Shown here in pieces: positions 47,560 to 59,940 of a stretch of DNA of 64,000 bases. The notes under the pieces are model-generated. The model had not been told where the DNA came from and searched no databases. It worked only from the letters and a program-made list of their open reading frames with translations. Both the position numbers and the translations under genes were made by a program. Within the stretch, counting starts at the first letter, position 1. Every line of letters begins with the position of its first letter. Origin of the DNA: Platycnemis pennipes (taxonomy: Eukaryota; Arthropoda; Insecta; Odonata; Platycnemididae); NCBI GenBank assembly GCA_933228895.1, contig OW121852.1, positions 106,847,544 through 106,911,543 of the forward strand. The letters are read 5' to 3'.

Positions 47560-48480
47560 CCCCCAGAGTGCTTCGCGTTCGGACGTACTTCGGGTTTTTC
47601 CGACGGTACCCCCCTCCACTTGCAAGCAAGCATTGTAGTATGCTTAGCGCTAGAAGCACACGTTTTGGACAGGGCTATAGTCTTCCGTCCTCAGTTTCAT
47701 TTCCTCCACGCGGCAGCGATCGGAAGGGAGGGAGACATTGGCGACGGATAGGTGGGGGGAAGAAAGAAAGAGAGAGAGGAGACGAGAAGAGGATGGGGAG
47801 GAGGGAAGACGGGGGTGAAGGAGAGGAAGGAGACTTGAGCTGGATGGAACGACGGCTGGGGATGATCCACGGTGGAAACTTTCATCACGGCGAGATGTTG
47901 AAAGACGAGACGAAGGGGGGAAGGATGATTCCCACAGATTCTCCCCGGCAGCCCTCGAAAAAAGTTTCTAAATGGAATGTTCCTCCCACGGATGAGAGCG
48001 GGGGCGGGGGATCTAAAAAAAATTATAATACGGCGACTGGATAGAGGTGGGAGGAGAACGAAAGGGCGGATGGGAAGGGTTGGGAGAGGGATTGGAGGGG
48101 AGGAATATAAGAGAGATGAGGAATAAGGGGGCAGGAGGAGAAAAAACCCTTGTGCCCTCGAAGTCGAGCAATAAAGTTCTTGCTGAGGACGTAATAAAAG
48201 CGCTCGGGGAAGATTCGTGGGGTGCGCTGATCTGGGGCAAAAAATACAAAACTTCGCCCCCGGATCAAGAAACGCGGAGTGCGGTTGGCGTGGGTGCGAG
48301 GAGGGAGCGTGGCTTCCGATGAATGGTGGAGGACGCTGTATGGCGCGGTGGGAAAAGTGATAATAGATGAGATGATTACGCAACGATTCGGCGTTCATTT
48401 GTGCCATTATGGGAGCGTTTGCTTCAACGGCCATTTCCCCGATGCGCCATTAGCTTCTCGGAAAAACGCGATTAGTGGCC
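47560..48480. other. GC-rich block, purine-rich + strand, with a 245-residue antisense open frame
   Basis: The longest open frame of the window (minus, 48434-47697) lies here. Its product is Pro/Ser/Leu/Phe-rich and low-complexity. This is expected where the + strand is nearly all G and A (47720-48160), because few stops arise on the complementary strand. The + strand also carries a 158-residue frame over the same bases. I find no domain, signal peptide or splice structure. I regard it as noncoding. Confidence 0.5.
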
Positions 48481-49240
48481 CCCTTTGATACCTTGTGTCG
48501 ACCTAAATGACGTTAACCTCTCGCTCAAACTACTCCATCCATTACGTTTAAATGGATTAATATCTGCAGAAAGATCAACAGAAGCGCAAGAAACGCCGTA
48601 ATAGATTAATGATCGATACAAAAATAATGGAAGTGATCACTTTGGGCGCTTATTTAATATGACCGAGGGTCCGATATATACAGTAGGTAATCTAAAATAG
48701 GTATCACCAATGAAGATCATATATCACGGCATGAGGAGAATAAAAAGTAGGTACTCTCATTAGGGTAATTAGAGGGGTGGACTAGGAGCAAACAGAAAAT
48801 GTAACGCCTTTTTTATTAGCTTTCCACAACTCAACTTTTGAGCAAGTTACAATTTTTTTTAAAAGTCAACTCGTTTAAGAATCCCGAGGTCACTTATGGA
48901 GGAGCACTTTAGCTTTAGACTTCCCTGAAGCCCCATGGGACTTTAATCTTCCCTGAAGGCAAATGAAAGGCAAGGCAGATCGTGAATATACCTCATCTAG
49001 AGCAGAGGAGTATTGACATTTAGGCAGCCAACGGGGACATGAACATGGGAATGTTCCCCGACCCACTGAAGCCATCGACAGGAATTATACAAACCGACCC
49101 TTAGGTACACATTCTTAAGCCATCCAACAAAAACTAGAAAAAGGACTACATTTGAAAGTGACTGTAGTTAGAAAATTGCAATTTTGAACTCCAAAGACCT
49201 CGTAGGATCTGAAAATCGATCTTCATTGCAAAATACCCAT
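48481..49240. other. Unannotated spacer
   Basis: No supported feature. Confidence 0.45.
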
Positions 49241-49388
49241 ACCCAGAAATGAATGGTTGGGAAAACAGAAAGTGCTTAGAAATGTGAACATGTAAAAATA
49301 AACCACTGATACAACTACCCAGAAATGAATGGTTGGGAGAATAGAAAGTGCTGAGAAACGTGAACATGTAAAAATAAACCACTGATAA
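49241..49388. repeat. Tandem duplication of a 76 bp unit
   Basis: The units starting at 49241 and 49317 share ACCCAGAAATGAATGGTTGG and TGTAAAAATAAACCACTGAT with only a few differences. Confidence 0.95.
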
Positions 49389-50195
49389 AAAGATGTGATT
49401 GGTTCAAATGAGAGACTTTTACTGAAAAAGGCATCGCGAGCGATGAGCGGAGAGGATTGACGACGAAAACATTAGCTGGAACCATTGAGAAATTCCCGAC
49501 ACCGAGTTATTGGATAAATTTGGGCAAGATTTGAAAAGTGAAAGGAGGACAAACTAGGATTGCGTATTTATATAGAGATAGGAGAAGGGTAGGCATCATT
49601 TGAGAGGAGGGAAGAAGAGGGAAAATTCGCGAGATTCGAGATTAATTTGCTCCTGTGAGGACAGATGAGGAGTAGAGCGCTTTATAAGATACGAAAAGAG
49701 CTGTGCAATGAATTAATGTTTAAGGATAAATATATTGTTTGGTATCATATCAGTTACGGTGAATTCTGATTGTATGTTCACATTATCAAACAAGGAATTG
49801 GGTTTATCATCATTTTACAAGAAGAAACACCCAAGACAAATGATCAAATTTATTCCGAATCATCTTACTCTACAAAAACCTGTTCTTCAAAATACAGCAC
49901 TTTAATACAGTCACAAACATGGTTTGAAAAAAAGCATAAATAATAGTTAGATATAGAAATATGTGGAGTTTTCAATGGCAGGTAATTGTGGAAGAACAAC
50001 ATAACTATATAGAATTATGATTGTATCTCCTTCTAATACCCCAAGAGCAACATAAACATACAAATCTTTTCACTAACCATATCACATCATGATTCACGAA
50101 AAGACTCTTAGGAGCTTTACGTCCCAACCATTACTTGAGGACGTTTTGCTTCGTCTTTTGATTGCTGATCGTAAGATATGGACGGTGAGAAGCTA
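49389..50195. other. AT-rich spacer, nothing recognised
   Basis: No supported feature. Confidence 0.5.
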
Positions 50196-50199
50196 ATTA

Positions 50200-50700
50200 A
50201 ATCAATGGATATCCCCTTCGGCACTTAGCAGAAAGAGGAGAGCAAGTGTTCGAGTAGGTAGGTCGAAGCCTCACCTGAGCGGGAGTTTTCTCGTGGTGAC
50301 AAGAGATGAGCCGAAAGGAGGGGTTTCGCGAGGGGTAAGGTCGATAGGGTGACGAGGTCGAGCGGATGTTGGGGAGATCGAGGTTACGCGTCAGTGATCG
50401 ACATAAGAAATACGTGGCCGTGACATCTCTTCCCACCTCGCCCGCCCCCCGCGCCATAAATCACGGGTGAGGATGCGTAAGGCTGGGAGTACGGGCGACG
50501 CGAAATATCGCCGTGACGGGAGCTTCAACCGGACTGGCCTGTCACTGGCAATTCCGCGACTCGTTCGGACCGCTGTGCTCGCCAAGTTTCCTGAGCGCAG
50601 TATCGGAAAGCTAGAGAGGAAAGCGGAATCCGCGACACGGACGAAAAAACAATCCCAAAGTGGAAGTGCCATCACGTGAAAGGTATCTACGAGTGAAACT
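50200..50700. other. GC- and CpG-rich block
   Basis: About 500 bp with many CpG dinucleotides by eye. Open frames of 86-94 residues occur on the minus strand and 70 residues on the plus strand, none with a known domain. Confidence 0.4.
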
Positions 50701-51692
50701 GCGAGAAAAAGGAGACATCTTTGCCTTCAACGTACGTGATACACTGATCGAATGTAAACTTGGGGGTGTATAAAACCGTCGGGATTATATCGAATATATT
50801 ACCAAGGAGTCGCATGGTACAAACACGAATGGTTCGCAAATTTTGTGTGTGTTACAATCTCAATCATTGTTTTTACTCAAGTTTTTCTCATCTGGGGGTT
50901 TTATACACGAGATGAACCAGAAAACCTCAAGTGCAAACAATAAGTGAGATGGTAATGAGCGATCAAAAAAAGTAGATTGGTAAAACATTAATGGTAGCAC
51001 CCCGACTCCCTGTTTACCTATTTGAGATAATCCCCACGGCGTCAAGGACAAACTCCCGAACTACCGTTATTCCCAGCTACAAGCACAACAGCGAATGAAA
51101 TTCATGTAATGAGACATTATCAATATTTTACTATGTCTATAGCATACAATGAACATTTTAATGGTTATTATTTAAGAGGGAACGCCGACTTACTTGGAGG
51201 AACGGTGCACGCTTAAAAAAATGACTTTTTCTAAATGCTCCGCACCCAATGACCCAAAGCGGTGGAAAAATTCCAGAGCAAAACACGAAATTTGGCTCTA
51301 ATCTAATGCAAATTAAATCTCACACCTAACTGGGCGTGTCTTTTCTTCTCGTGTTAGTATAGAGAGAGATATATGTGAGCTACTTATTCACTCCTGAATG
51401 ACTTCTTAAAAAAAATAATATTTAAATCCGGAAATAATTCCGGCAACGGCAATCAGAATTCACTTTGTGCGAACAATATTACGATTACAAAATTAAAACG
51501 AACGTAAACCAAAATAATATTGACTTTCCAACGAAAAATTCAAGTGAATAATTTTATCTTCAATTTTACGATTCTGGAGGTGCATTGTTGGAATATGCAA
51601 ATTTTATTCAACCTCACAGCCATCACATCATATCATATATACCCTAGAATTTTCACCAAGAGTCAGGTATGCACATAAATAATCGTACTTAA
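50701..51692. other. AT-rich spacer with a short inverted pair
   Basis: GTGTATAAAACC near 50766 and GGTTTTATACAC near 50899 are inverted copies about 120 bp apart. This may be a small degraded element. Nothing else is seen. Confidence 0.4.
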
Positions 51693-51715
51693 GTTCGGCA
51701 TGAGTCATGCCGAAC
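51693..51715. repeat. Perfect short palindrome
   Basis: GTTCGGCATGA and its exact reverse complement are separated by one base. Confidence 0.85.
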
Positions 51716-52740
51716 GCCAATGCATCAATCCTCACCCTGAAGTCGTACATCATTCCGCTCGGGCTAATGAGAATATGTTGCCCACATCGGCGTGGGAAGA
51801 AATTCCAGAACAATGCCCGCCATCATTTGGAAAGGCCCGTGGCGCGGACTACAGCCATTTACACCTCCGCCGTGATGAACGACTGCTGAGTTCAGCGGAA
51901 TAGGGAAATGCTTACTTTCATCGCCGTAATATTATATACTTTTTTTTAAATTGTAAGATACTCGAATAGCATTTATTCGAAGCAGACGTTATTTACACAT
52001 TTTCTTGCAAGAGTTAAACATTACGCTAAATATATACACACACGGAAGAAATGAATAAAAAAGTGAATTCATAATGCATATTTACACAGCGTAAATATGT
52101 ATTATGCTAATACAAAAATTACATTTTCCCTACAATTAAAAAAAAACAAAATTCAACAACAGCATATCATCCTCGAATAGCAATATTTGAAGGACTAAAA
52201 CCCGGTTATCTTAATTACTTGAGTATATAGCGCAGAGGTAAGTAAAGCATTCTTAAAATCACTAATACGAGAGGTATTGATGAAATGGGGGCTCTACAGA
52301 CGGTCTGAGAATACAGGGCAATACGGAACATGTCTTCCAAGAGGGAAGCAGAGATTAGAATTTCTGAAATTGGGCACGCCAGAAGTGTCTGTAAATTTGA
52401 TATATAACAATTGGCAACAAAATAGTGCATTAAGGCTCTTCAAGGGGTCAAAGATTGTAATTCAAAGCCAGATGTCAGGCAGCAGGAAACGAGGCCACAT
52501 CCACAGCATCACCATAGCGCAACGCTGCATTTTACCTCTTGCCTATGGAGATGATGTTTGCGTGACTTGAAGAAAAGTCGTAGACGAGGTGTATTAGTGA
52601 CACCTGAACCATACTAGACATGAGAGGCAAGTTTTGTTGTGCCACTGTTTGGAGCGTGAATACGCAATCGCATGTATTGAAAGGTACGCGCACAGAAAAC
52701 CAAACCGAGCAATCCCAAGCTGCGCTATCGTACGAAAGAT
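51716..52740. other. Unannotated spacer
   Basis: A 67-residue frame (51700-51903) and a 97-residue frame (52277-52570) show no recognised domain. No gene is supported. Confidence 0.45.
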
Positions 52741-52771
52741 TGACATGCATTTCGATACGAAATGCATGTCA
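52741..52771. repeat. Perfect hairpin, 14 bp arms
   Basis: TGACATGCATTTCG and its exact reverse complement flank a 3-base loop ATA. Confidence 0.9.
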
Positions 52772-52860
52772 CTCTTGCTCGATGCACATAGATGAAACGG
52801 AGGCTACCTCGTGCATTGGATACTTGATGAACAATCAATTTAAACCATCAAAAAAACAGT

Positions 52861-52909
52861 CCGATTTATTTATTTTATCTATATTTATAAAATAGATAAA
52901 ATAAATCGG
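52861..52909. repeat. AT-rich hairpin
   Basis: CCGATTTATTTATTTTATCT and ATAGATAAAATAAATCGG pair with one 4-base bulge across a short loop. Confidence 0.85.
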
Positions 52910-52972
52910 AAATCTATAAAAGATCTATCCGATTGGTCAAAAAAACGTAGTAATTAACACGAACGTTCCAAT

Positions 52973-52989
52973 CACGATCTTAGATCGTG
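52973..52989. repeat. Perfect short palindrome
   Basis: CACGATCT-T-AGATCGTG, 8 bp arms around one base. Confidence 0.85.
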
Positions 52990-53230
52990 GTTCTAATGCA
53001 ATTATACATTTCTGATCGCGATGCAACCAGATTCCCAGGGTAGAATACGTCCACACCTACGATGTAATAAGGAAATAATCATAGCTATGGCACAAAATAT
53101 TCAGTAGAACTAGCAAAACTAGACTCGTAATGCGGCTGATATCTAATGAATAAGTTTACCAGAGGGTAATAACTTGAAATGAGGACTTATCACAGGCAAC
53201 AAGGTCTCAATAACTAGCTAATTAGATAGA

Positions 53231-53270
53231 TAGAGTAGAAATCTCAATAAAGAGATTCTACCTATCCAAA
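53231..53270. repeat. Hairpin with small bulges
   Basis: ATAGAGTAGAAATCTC and GAGATTCTACCTAT pair with small internal irregularities around AATAAA. Confidence 0.7.
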
Positions 53271-56084
53271 GATTCAGCAGAATTACGAATGTAGGATATA
53301 CCCGCCGGATCGTCACATTAACATCCACACCCAAGACTCACTCTTTATAAAAATTTATCATCAAAGGGCAGCAGAGGCCAATTAATAGTTGGATTTGAAA
53401 ATACTGCGCTACTAATAAAAATTGTGAGCAGGAAGCTTAATTCTCATCACGAAGCGGATAAAGTACTTATGCGTAACAAATATTTAACTGAAAAAAACTT
53501 GAAAGCCTGAAAAAAATCCTATCAGCAATGAAAAAAACGTATCACTAATGCGATTCCAGCAAAAAGCTCCGTTGCATACAATTCTTCGCAATTTCTCAGT
53601 AGCAAACCTATGGCATGTCACTACGTCAATCTAAAAGAGATGTATTTTAAAAATGCTTGATATGCAATGGATAACACACAATAATGTAACTATTTTCTGT
53701 GGAAGGAAGATATAAAATTGAGTACTTTTTATGAGTGCAATGCTTGATACATCTGCTTTCACGTGACACTGAGGAAAACTTAACTAAACAGCGCTGCTGC
53801 AGAATAATTTAAAACTTAAAAAAGAATAATTTGGCTAGTCACACAAAAAACATCATTATTCAGGGTTTAGTCAAAGCTATAAATATTTAAGCGAGGAAAA
53901 GTTGAGAATCATTTATATTTCCCTTATGCGGTCATTAAATCCAGAGCTATAACAATTTGTAGCATAACATCTATTGCGGAAGTATCCGGGGGAAGAAATA
54001 TAATTTTAACCACTCTTAAAGGCACCGCAAAACGAAAGAAGAGGTGCAAGGAAGGGATTCTAAGAGAACGGATTAGTTGAAGCGAGAGACAGAGCGTCCA
54101 TATTAGTGTTAGTTTTAGCAAAAAAGCTCCAAGGTGCCTGCACCTTATCCTTCCGTCCCACAGACCCGAGTACTGTACGAGGATTTCTTTGGACAAAGCA
54201 CTAAAGTAAGGGCTATATTTCCATTGAAAAATGTTTCCAACTTCAACTACATTGCAATGCAACTATGTATGCTAAAGTGTTCAGAGCCAAAGTAAGGATG
54301 TAGCATTAATTATGCAATACGCACTACAAATATGCAAGGTTGGTTGCGGGTAAGTAAGGGGTCAAACTTAAACTGATGCAAAATGCTGAAAACAATAAAG
54401 TTTCACATATAAGATTATTTCGATCTGATTCATTTCATGAGGATTGATTATAGATAAAAAAATTTTAACGCTTCGGGCCTCTTGGGGAGTTCTATAATGT
54501 TAATGATGACTAGTCACTGGCAGAGGAAAAAGATACATGATTTCGTGAGGAATTACATTAAATTGGGGCAAACCTGGGATACATTTTTAAGTACGATAAG
54601 AAAAATATTAGCAAAACCACTCTCGCACGTAAAAAGAGCGCAGAAGTTCCCTTATTTATAAACTTGATTCTTGATATTTCACAAAATTGGAGACGTCGGC
54701 ATTAAAGACACGAGACGTGGATGCAAAATGTTGAATCAAAAGAGAAGGAAAAAGCGAATAACTAAGAGGCATGCACTCTAGCTCCAGTGACGATGATACG
54801 GAATGGCTTCATGCAGAGAGCATACGCTTTTCACAGAAATTTAGTTTGTGCTCCTAAGAATCTAGCGACTTTGTTACATATTATTATTCTGTATTATGCA
54901 TTCTATTTGTACCATTCTTGATTAATTTTTCACTTTAAAAAGAGTGATAGAATAACATTTTTGGAATGCACAAAAATAATTCATTTCCAAGTTTACATAT
55001 GTACAACTTTGGAAACAATACTAAAAATCTACAATGGAAGAAAAAATACAAGCGATGGATTTACCTACAGCAGCGTGTAGTACGCGATGATTCGATGACC
55101 AAATCAATTTTTATAGCCACGACCAATGCAATATGTCTTTTGATTACACCAGTTGCATCTAGAAACCAATATAACAAACGCATATTTTCACACGTACTCT
55201 GGTTTCATCACGGAATTCTTTTAGAATTGCAAATAATATGGACCAATTAATTTTTCAGCTTGTGACTCCAACAAAAGAAAAACCAGTTTCATAGAGGCAC
55301 ACGTTGAAATGTGAATCAGATTTTGACGAGAGCGCCAAATAACAAACTGGATTCTGTGAATAAAGCCGTAGATAATCATAAATTGCGTAGCCATTGAGCA
55401 AGATTCATTGCTATCAGTTGAAAATAGTATATGCTGTCAGGACGACAATTCCTATCACACAACAGCCACGGCTCGGTCGGTGGTACCAGCCTACTAAATA
55501 TCGTGGGTGGCTACACAGTCAAGATAAAAAGCTTTTGGAAATATCACTGTGGCCAGATGCGAATCTAAATAAAATATCTTTAACGACACAATTTTTGCGC
55601 TCTTGTACTCGGGAAATAAAACTATTATATAAGCAGAATTGACGACTAAAGGCTCTCTTCCGGGCTTGGGAGAATTCTACAGTTTGTTCCTTTAACTACG
55701 AGGCTATGAGACAAACCACATTGGGGCACTTAGAGGAAATTTCACGCAAAAGAAACATCTATGCACTAAGTAGGTCCCGCCAATATCAAAGTGGTAAATT
55801 ACTGGATTAATATGTCAAACGCCAAATGTCATTTATCGATCAAAAAATCATAATTGAGAATTTTGAAAATATTGAAAGATTTGTTTAGTGACGAATGATT
55901 GTCAGAAAACTTTTGAACTTGCGAAGGCTGAAGAACCTTATGCTCATCAAAGAATCGCGACAAGTTTTGCAGCGCTATGTGCGCGTATTAAATAATTCCA
56001 TGGATACAAGCATCATTAGTAACATAAAAGAATTTCCAGAAAAAAATCATTCACTTTGGCCAGAACAAAAATATAATCAATGGG
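53271..56084. other. AT-rich spacer, nothing recognised
   Basis: About 2.8 kb. Open frames at 53924-54262 (minus) and 54966-55250 (plus) have no recognised domain. Confidence 0.5.
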
Positions 56085-56150
56085 TTTCAGATTCGAGTCC
56101 CGATCAATGTTAATTATTTTCTCCACGTGGAAATTCAGTTATTCTCCACC
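56085..56150 (+). mobile_element. Possible SINE-D fragment
   Basis: GATTCGAGTCCCGATC (a box B with T-arm context) is followed by a T-rich run and GTGGAAATTC. This parallels the T arm and following body of the tRNA-like sequence at 28372-28442. The upstream half of the head is lost. Confidence 0.35.
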
Positions 56151-57049
56151 AGTGTCTACGGCAAAAACACTCCCTGCTAAATGTCAGAGGAAAAGATGGA
56201 AAATAATGTTACACTTGATACAGCCCAGATAAAACATAAGGGAGCAGAATGAGTAAAAGAGGACAGAGAAAAACAACTTCGATTACACTCCCCGTAACGC
56301 AACTCCCGCTATGAAGAACCCCCCAACGCTCTGCCCCATCCGTATACGATCCGAGTTATTTCACACGGCGGTCTACATCTTTCTTTTTGCCTTCCACTCA
56401 TCTATCTGAGATGGCTTATCCACAACAACGAGAGAAAAAGAGCAAAGCTGGCCATCTACTCTCAGAGGAGAGGGATGAATCGTTCTACCACCGTTTCAAC
56501 GCATTCTCTTTCCTTACGGCCTCGAAGGTGAGGAATGAATGATAACCGGTTGAAGAAAATTCGCTCCCTCCATTTTAGGGAAAATTGATTTCTAGCGCGC
56601 AAACAATCACGAATGTAGAGAGAGAAATAAACAATTCCATGTTTAATGAAGATAGAAATGATATATCTCTCTCATATCCGATTCATCCTACCAAGCTCGC
56701 AGTTTATATCATGCCCAATGTTGTTCATGGTACCATCTTCTCAATTAATCTTTTATGTTATATTACAGATGTCACAAAAAATGAAAATATAACTACGCCC
56801 GTAGCCTTACGTGAATAATGGTTTTTGAAGAGTTAGATTTTCTTTAGCAATTAAAAAAAAATCCCTTCTCGGAACAGATTTTTTACCGTATTTTCTTGCA
56901 AAACAAGTACTGTAAAGTAAGCAACGCAAGGATCATACTACTTTAGCTCGGTGAGAGCATTAACTAAGAGCAAAATAACTAACAAGGCTCTATAGAGTTT
57001 TCCCTCTGGATTGAAAAGGGTATCAGCGATGCTGATCCTTTTGCGATGT
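56151..57049. other. Unannotated spacer
   Basis: No supported feature. Confidence 0.45.
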
Positions 57050-57420
57050 TCTCACTTATAGCCAAGAAATTCCATTCAAATACGGGAGGCGAGGCGGGGC
57101 AAGACTTGAAAGATAAAAGTTGTTAGCCCACTTTTCCCACTGTGCCCGAGGTTAATTTTCCTCCATTCCGACCCTGGCACCTACCTTAGGGAAATCCTGT
57201 GGCTCGCTGACACACGATAAGCGAAGGGTTGAAGTGCGCGTCGCAGGAAAGCCGCGGCGATACATTATGTCCATGCTTAACCTCCCCCTCGGGACACATC
57301 GACGGAGGAACATCTGGCACCCTTAAAACGCAACCATTTCCGCCGCACCTGATCGTGTGGGGAAGGAAAAACGGAAGCCGGCGTTGCGTTGGGGGCGCAA
57401 TATATTGCACGTCGTGGCAT
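57050..57420. other. GC-rich block
   Basis: Overlapping open frames on both strands (57229-57543 plus; 57186-57410, 57277-57486 and 57323-57532 minus) show no domain. Probably noncoding. Confidence 0.4.
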
Positions 57421-57879
57421 GGCGATTGCCAACCAGAAAAATGTAGCTCGGGGCAAAAATTTTGCTTGTGCGGGAAACGTACTCACGAGAAATACCTACA
57501 CTGCTGCAGGATCCCAAAATTTTCCAGCGCAAACAAAATATAGTCCTCCAATTATGAACATAAATACCATTAAGATGAGAGGAGCTGTGGCACTCAAATT
57601 TCGTAAATAACTCTCAAAGGACTGGACGAAATTTTATACATTTACCCGTCAACTTAGTTATATTTACTTTTCAACGTAGTTCATTTAGAAATAGTGACTG
57701 GATATAAACAAAATAAGTCCTACCGGACAAAAAACTGGATAAAGTACATGAGTGAACGATTTATAGACAAAGTTGTTGGTTTCCGCCACCTGTATACGCC
57801 AAAGCGGAATACAGTAATATGTATTTAATAAAATATAGTGTTTTAACTGTGTATCATGAACAATTAGCAGTAATAAACG
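57421..57879. other. AT-rich spacer, nothing recognised
   Basis: No supported feature. Confidence 0.45.
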
Positions 57880-58008
57880 GCGTCGTTGTTTTTTGGGTAA
57901 ACCCGCGTCACAATGTAAAAATGACCCTGAGGAAGTCTCCAGCAGCGAAGACGAAACGGTCGGTCATTTTTACACCGTGACGCGGGTTTACCCAAAAAAC
58001 AACGACGC
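57880..58008 (+). mobile_element. Palindromic element with hammerhead-ribozyme-like core (Penelope-like terminal region, putative)
   Basis: Two 47 bp arms (57880-57926 and 57962-58008) match at 45 positions as an inverted repeat. The 35-base centre reads CTGAGGA (57927-57933), one extra A, GTCT (57935-57938), a 10-base loop, AGAC (57949-57952), GAAA (57953-57956), CG, then GTC (57959-57961). The order is that of a hammerhead ribozyme: stem I, CUGANGA, stem II, GAAA, stem III, NUH, stem I. Stem I is formed by the palindrome arms. Stem III is missing or reduced to one pair, and the A after CUGANGA is not canonical, so cleavage may be weak or need a dimer. Hammerhead motifs of this minimal kind are established in Penelope-like retroelements. 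No coding sequence or clear target duplication is present. Confidence 0.65.
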
Positions 58009-59220
58009 TGGATACCATGAACCGCGAAAGTTTTAACGAATTAATAATAATTACGTTTCACAAGAGTTTCGATCGACCGAAAAAATATGCAAATCCATTG
58101 CTATATACGCACAACTAAAACAGATTAAGAATAGAAAACGAACTCTGTATTTAATTCTAACCTGAAAAACCAATCTCTCAACTTACCCTGAATTAAATAA
58201 TATATTATACAAAGTACCCACAATTTCCTAAAGTCTGAGAACGCTGTCATGAATGACATAAAAACAAAAAAATAAAATACTTAAATGCAAAGTTTCAATA
58301 AACTTATGCATATTTCTATTTGAAATGCAGCGGTTAAAGCTAATGAAAGGTACTTTCACGATAACAAAAACAGAAATATACACTCCATCTACGATTGAAC
58401 GATGAATAGATCCGGCTACATCGTAGAGTAGAACATTGAATCATAAAAGCAAGACTTGCACCAAACGAAACACTCATACTTATTAAAGCCGTTAACGTTA
58501 AAATGTCATGCATTGCATTTGATTTTAAGTTAATTACAGTCACCAACACCCATACCAAGAATATGAGAAACACCCAGTATAAAAATACGTTTACTGTAAA
58601 TACTTCCGCTCCGTCGAACAGCAATAGAATCATTTTTGAGGGAAAATTTCACTACGCTTCCAGAATCCTGGAATGCGCAAGTATAAAACTTAAAATTTTA
58701 GTACGAAGCCCAATGTACACCAGATAATAACTCGAGATAACAAATAATAATTCCAGAAAATGCATCTCAAATGCCGTATATGTCTAATGATTTCGCGTAG
58801 CTTTATTTTGACCGTCACAAGTGAACAAAAATATTACACATTAGATTACGAAGTTATATTACGGCACCTAAAATATAATATAGGTACTTGGAATAAAATG
58901 AGTTATCCCCATGACTCTCGTAGCGTATTACTTTGAAAAAAATATAGGGTTTCATTGGATTACAAAACATAAACCGCTCAATAGTATCTGTACCCGGCAA
59001 AACCAAAACGAAATCTAGGTTTTGAGCGGTTTTTATTCGCCTTGGGGTTGACAAAAGAATCAGCTGAAAATGAAAATCCCGTTTCCTCCGAATCCATAAC
59101 GCTGACGAACGCATGCGTAGAAGAGGTAGCTTGGTAGATGGCGGTGATACATTTTGATAAGTGGGCTCAATATCCGGGATGTGGGAGAGACCCAGGTCCA
59201 TAAATATCGCGAGATATCCT
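58009..59220. other. AT-rich spacer, nothing recognised
   Basis: No supported feature. Open frames at 58340-58633 and 58854-59348 (both minus) show no recognised domain. Confidence 0.45.
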
Positions 59221-59440
59221 AAACGCGTTGATTGGCCGGCCTGGAAGGGAAACACCCATTGACAGCGCGCGGAATCCACGTCGGCACAGTTGCGGGACGG
59301 ACGGTGAGGTAAATTGTCGCGGGGAAATACTAGTCCGACCCCACGCATGTATTTCGGGAAAAATGTGTTCCACTCCCTTCCGACATCGTCGACGGCAAAT
59401 AGGGCGCATGAGCAACTTTATGGAATAGGGTAGGGACAAT
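59221..59440. other. Small GC-rich patch
   Basis: GC-rich and CpG-containing. Open frames on both strands, no domain. Confidence 0.35.
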
Positions 59441-59704
59441 TTTTAAGCCGAGAAGATGTAGTACTTGGCCAAGTGGTGGTAATGAAGCGAATGAAAATTC
59501 ATTCGATTTTACAGCGCCTAAAGGAAATGCCATAACCAACCTCCAAAATGCATTCGGCCTCATTCGGGATCCAAACACAAATTTCACACACCTAGTTCGT
59601 CACTCGCTTTCTCTTCCTGTCACAGGAATTCATTATAAAATAATTCTGCGGCTCGAAAGAGAGACGAACAGTACCGACTTTACATGAGTAAGGTAAACCA
59701 CTTC

Positions 59705-59940
59705 GCCTCGTTGGCGTAGTGGTTCGAGTACAGGCCTCTCACCGGGAGGGTCCAGGTTCGAATCCCGGAAGAGGAAAGTATTTTTAAATGGTAATACGAC
59801 CCAGATTGAATGTTTTGTGGAGAACATTCGAGTACAGTACTCCGTCCGTCAGATGGGACGTAAATCCGTGGTCCCCTTGACGCCTTTCGTTACGAGAAGG
59901 TTAATGCCGACGCTGGGTTCCTCTCCACCCTTCCTCCTTT
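59705..59940 (+). mobile_element. tRNA-derived SINE, family SINE-A, copy 4 (most complete)
   Basis: The head starts GCCTCGTTGGCGTAGTGG and contains box A TGGCGTAGTGG (59712-59722) and box B GGTTCGAATCC (59755-59765), both matching the RNA polymerase III consensus. Spacing is 32 bp. The anticodon-arm region CTCTCACCGGGAG resembles tRNA-Glu(CTC). The body contains ACAGTACTCCGTCCGTC, CCGTGGTCCCCTTGACGCC and GCCGACGCTGGG, matching the reverse complements of the three other copies. With both promoter boxes intact, this is the copy most likely to be transcribed or recently mobile. Confidence 0.9.

Noticed and set aside
47697..48434. 245-residue minus-strand open frame, the longest in the window
   Set aside because: It lies opposite a nearly pure G/A strand, is low-complexity Pro/Ser/Leu-rich, has a competing frame on the other strand, and shows no domain.
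53924..54262. 112-residue hydrophobic minus-strand frame as a membrane protein
   Set aside because: Hydrophobic residues follow from T-rich codons in AT-rich DNA. There is no defined topology, homologous pattern or gene structure.
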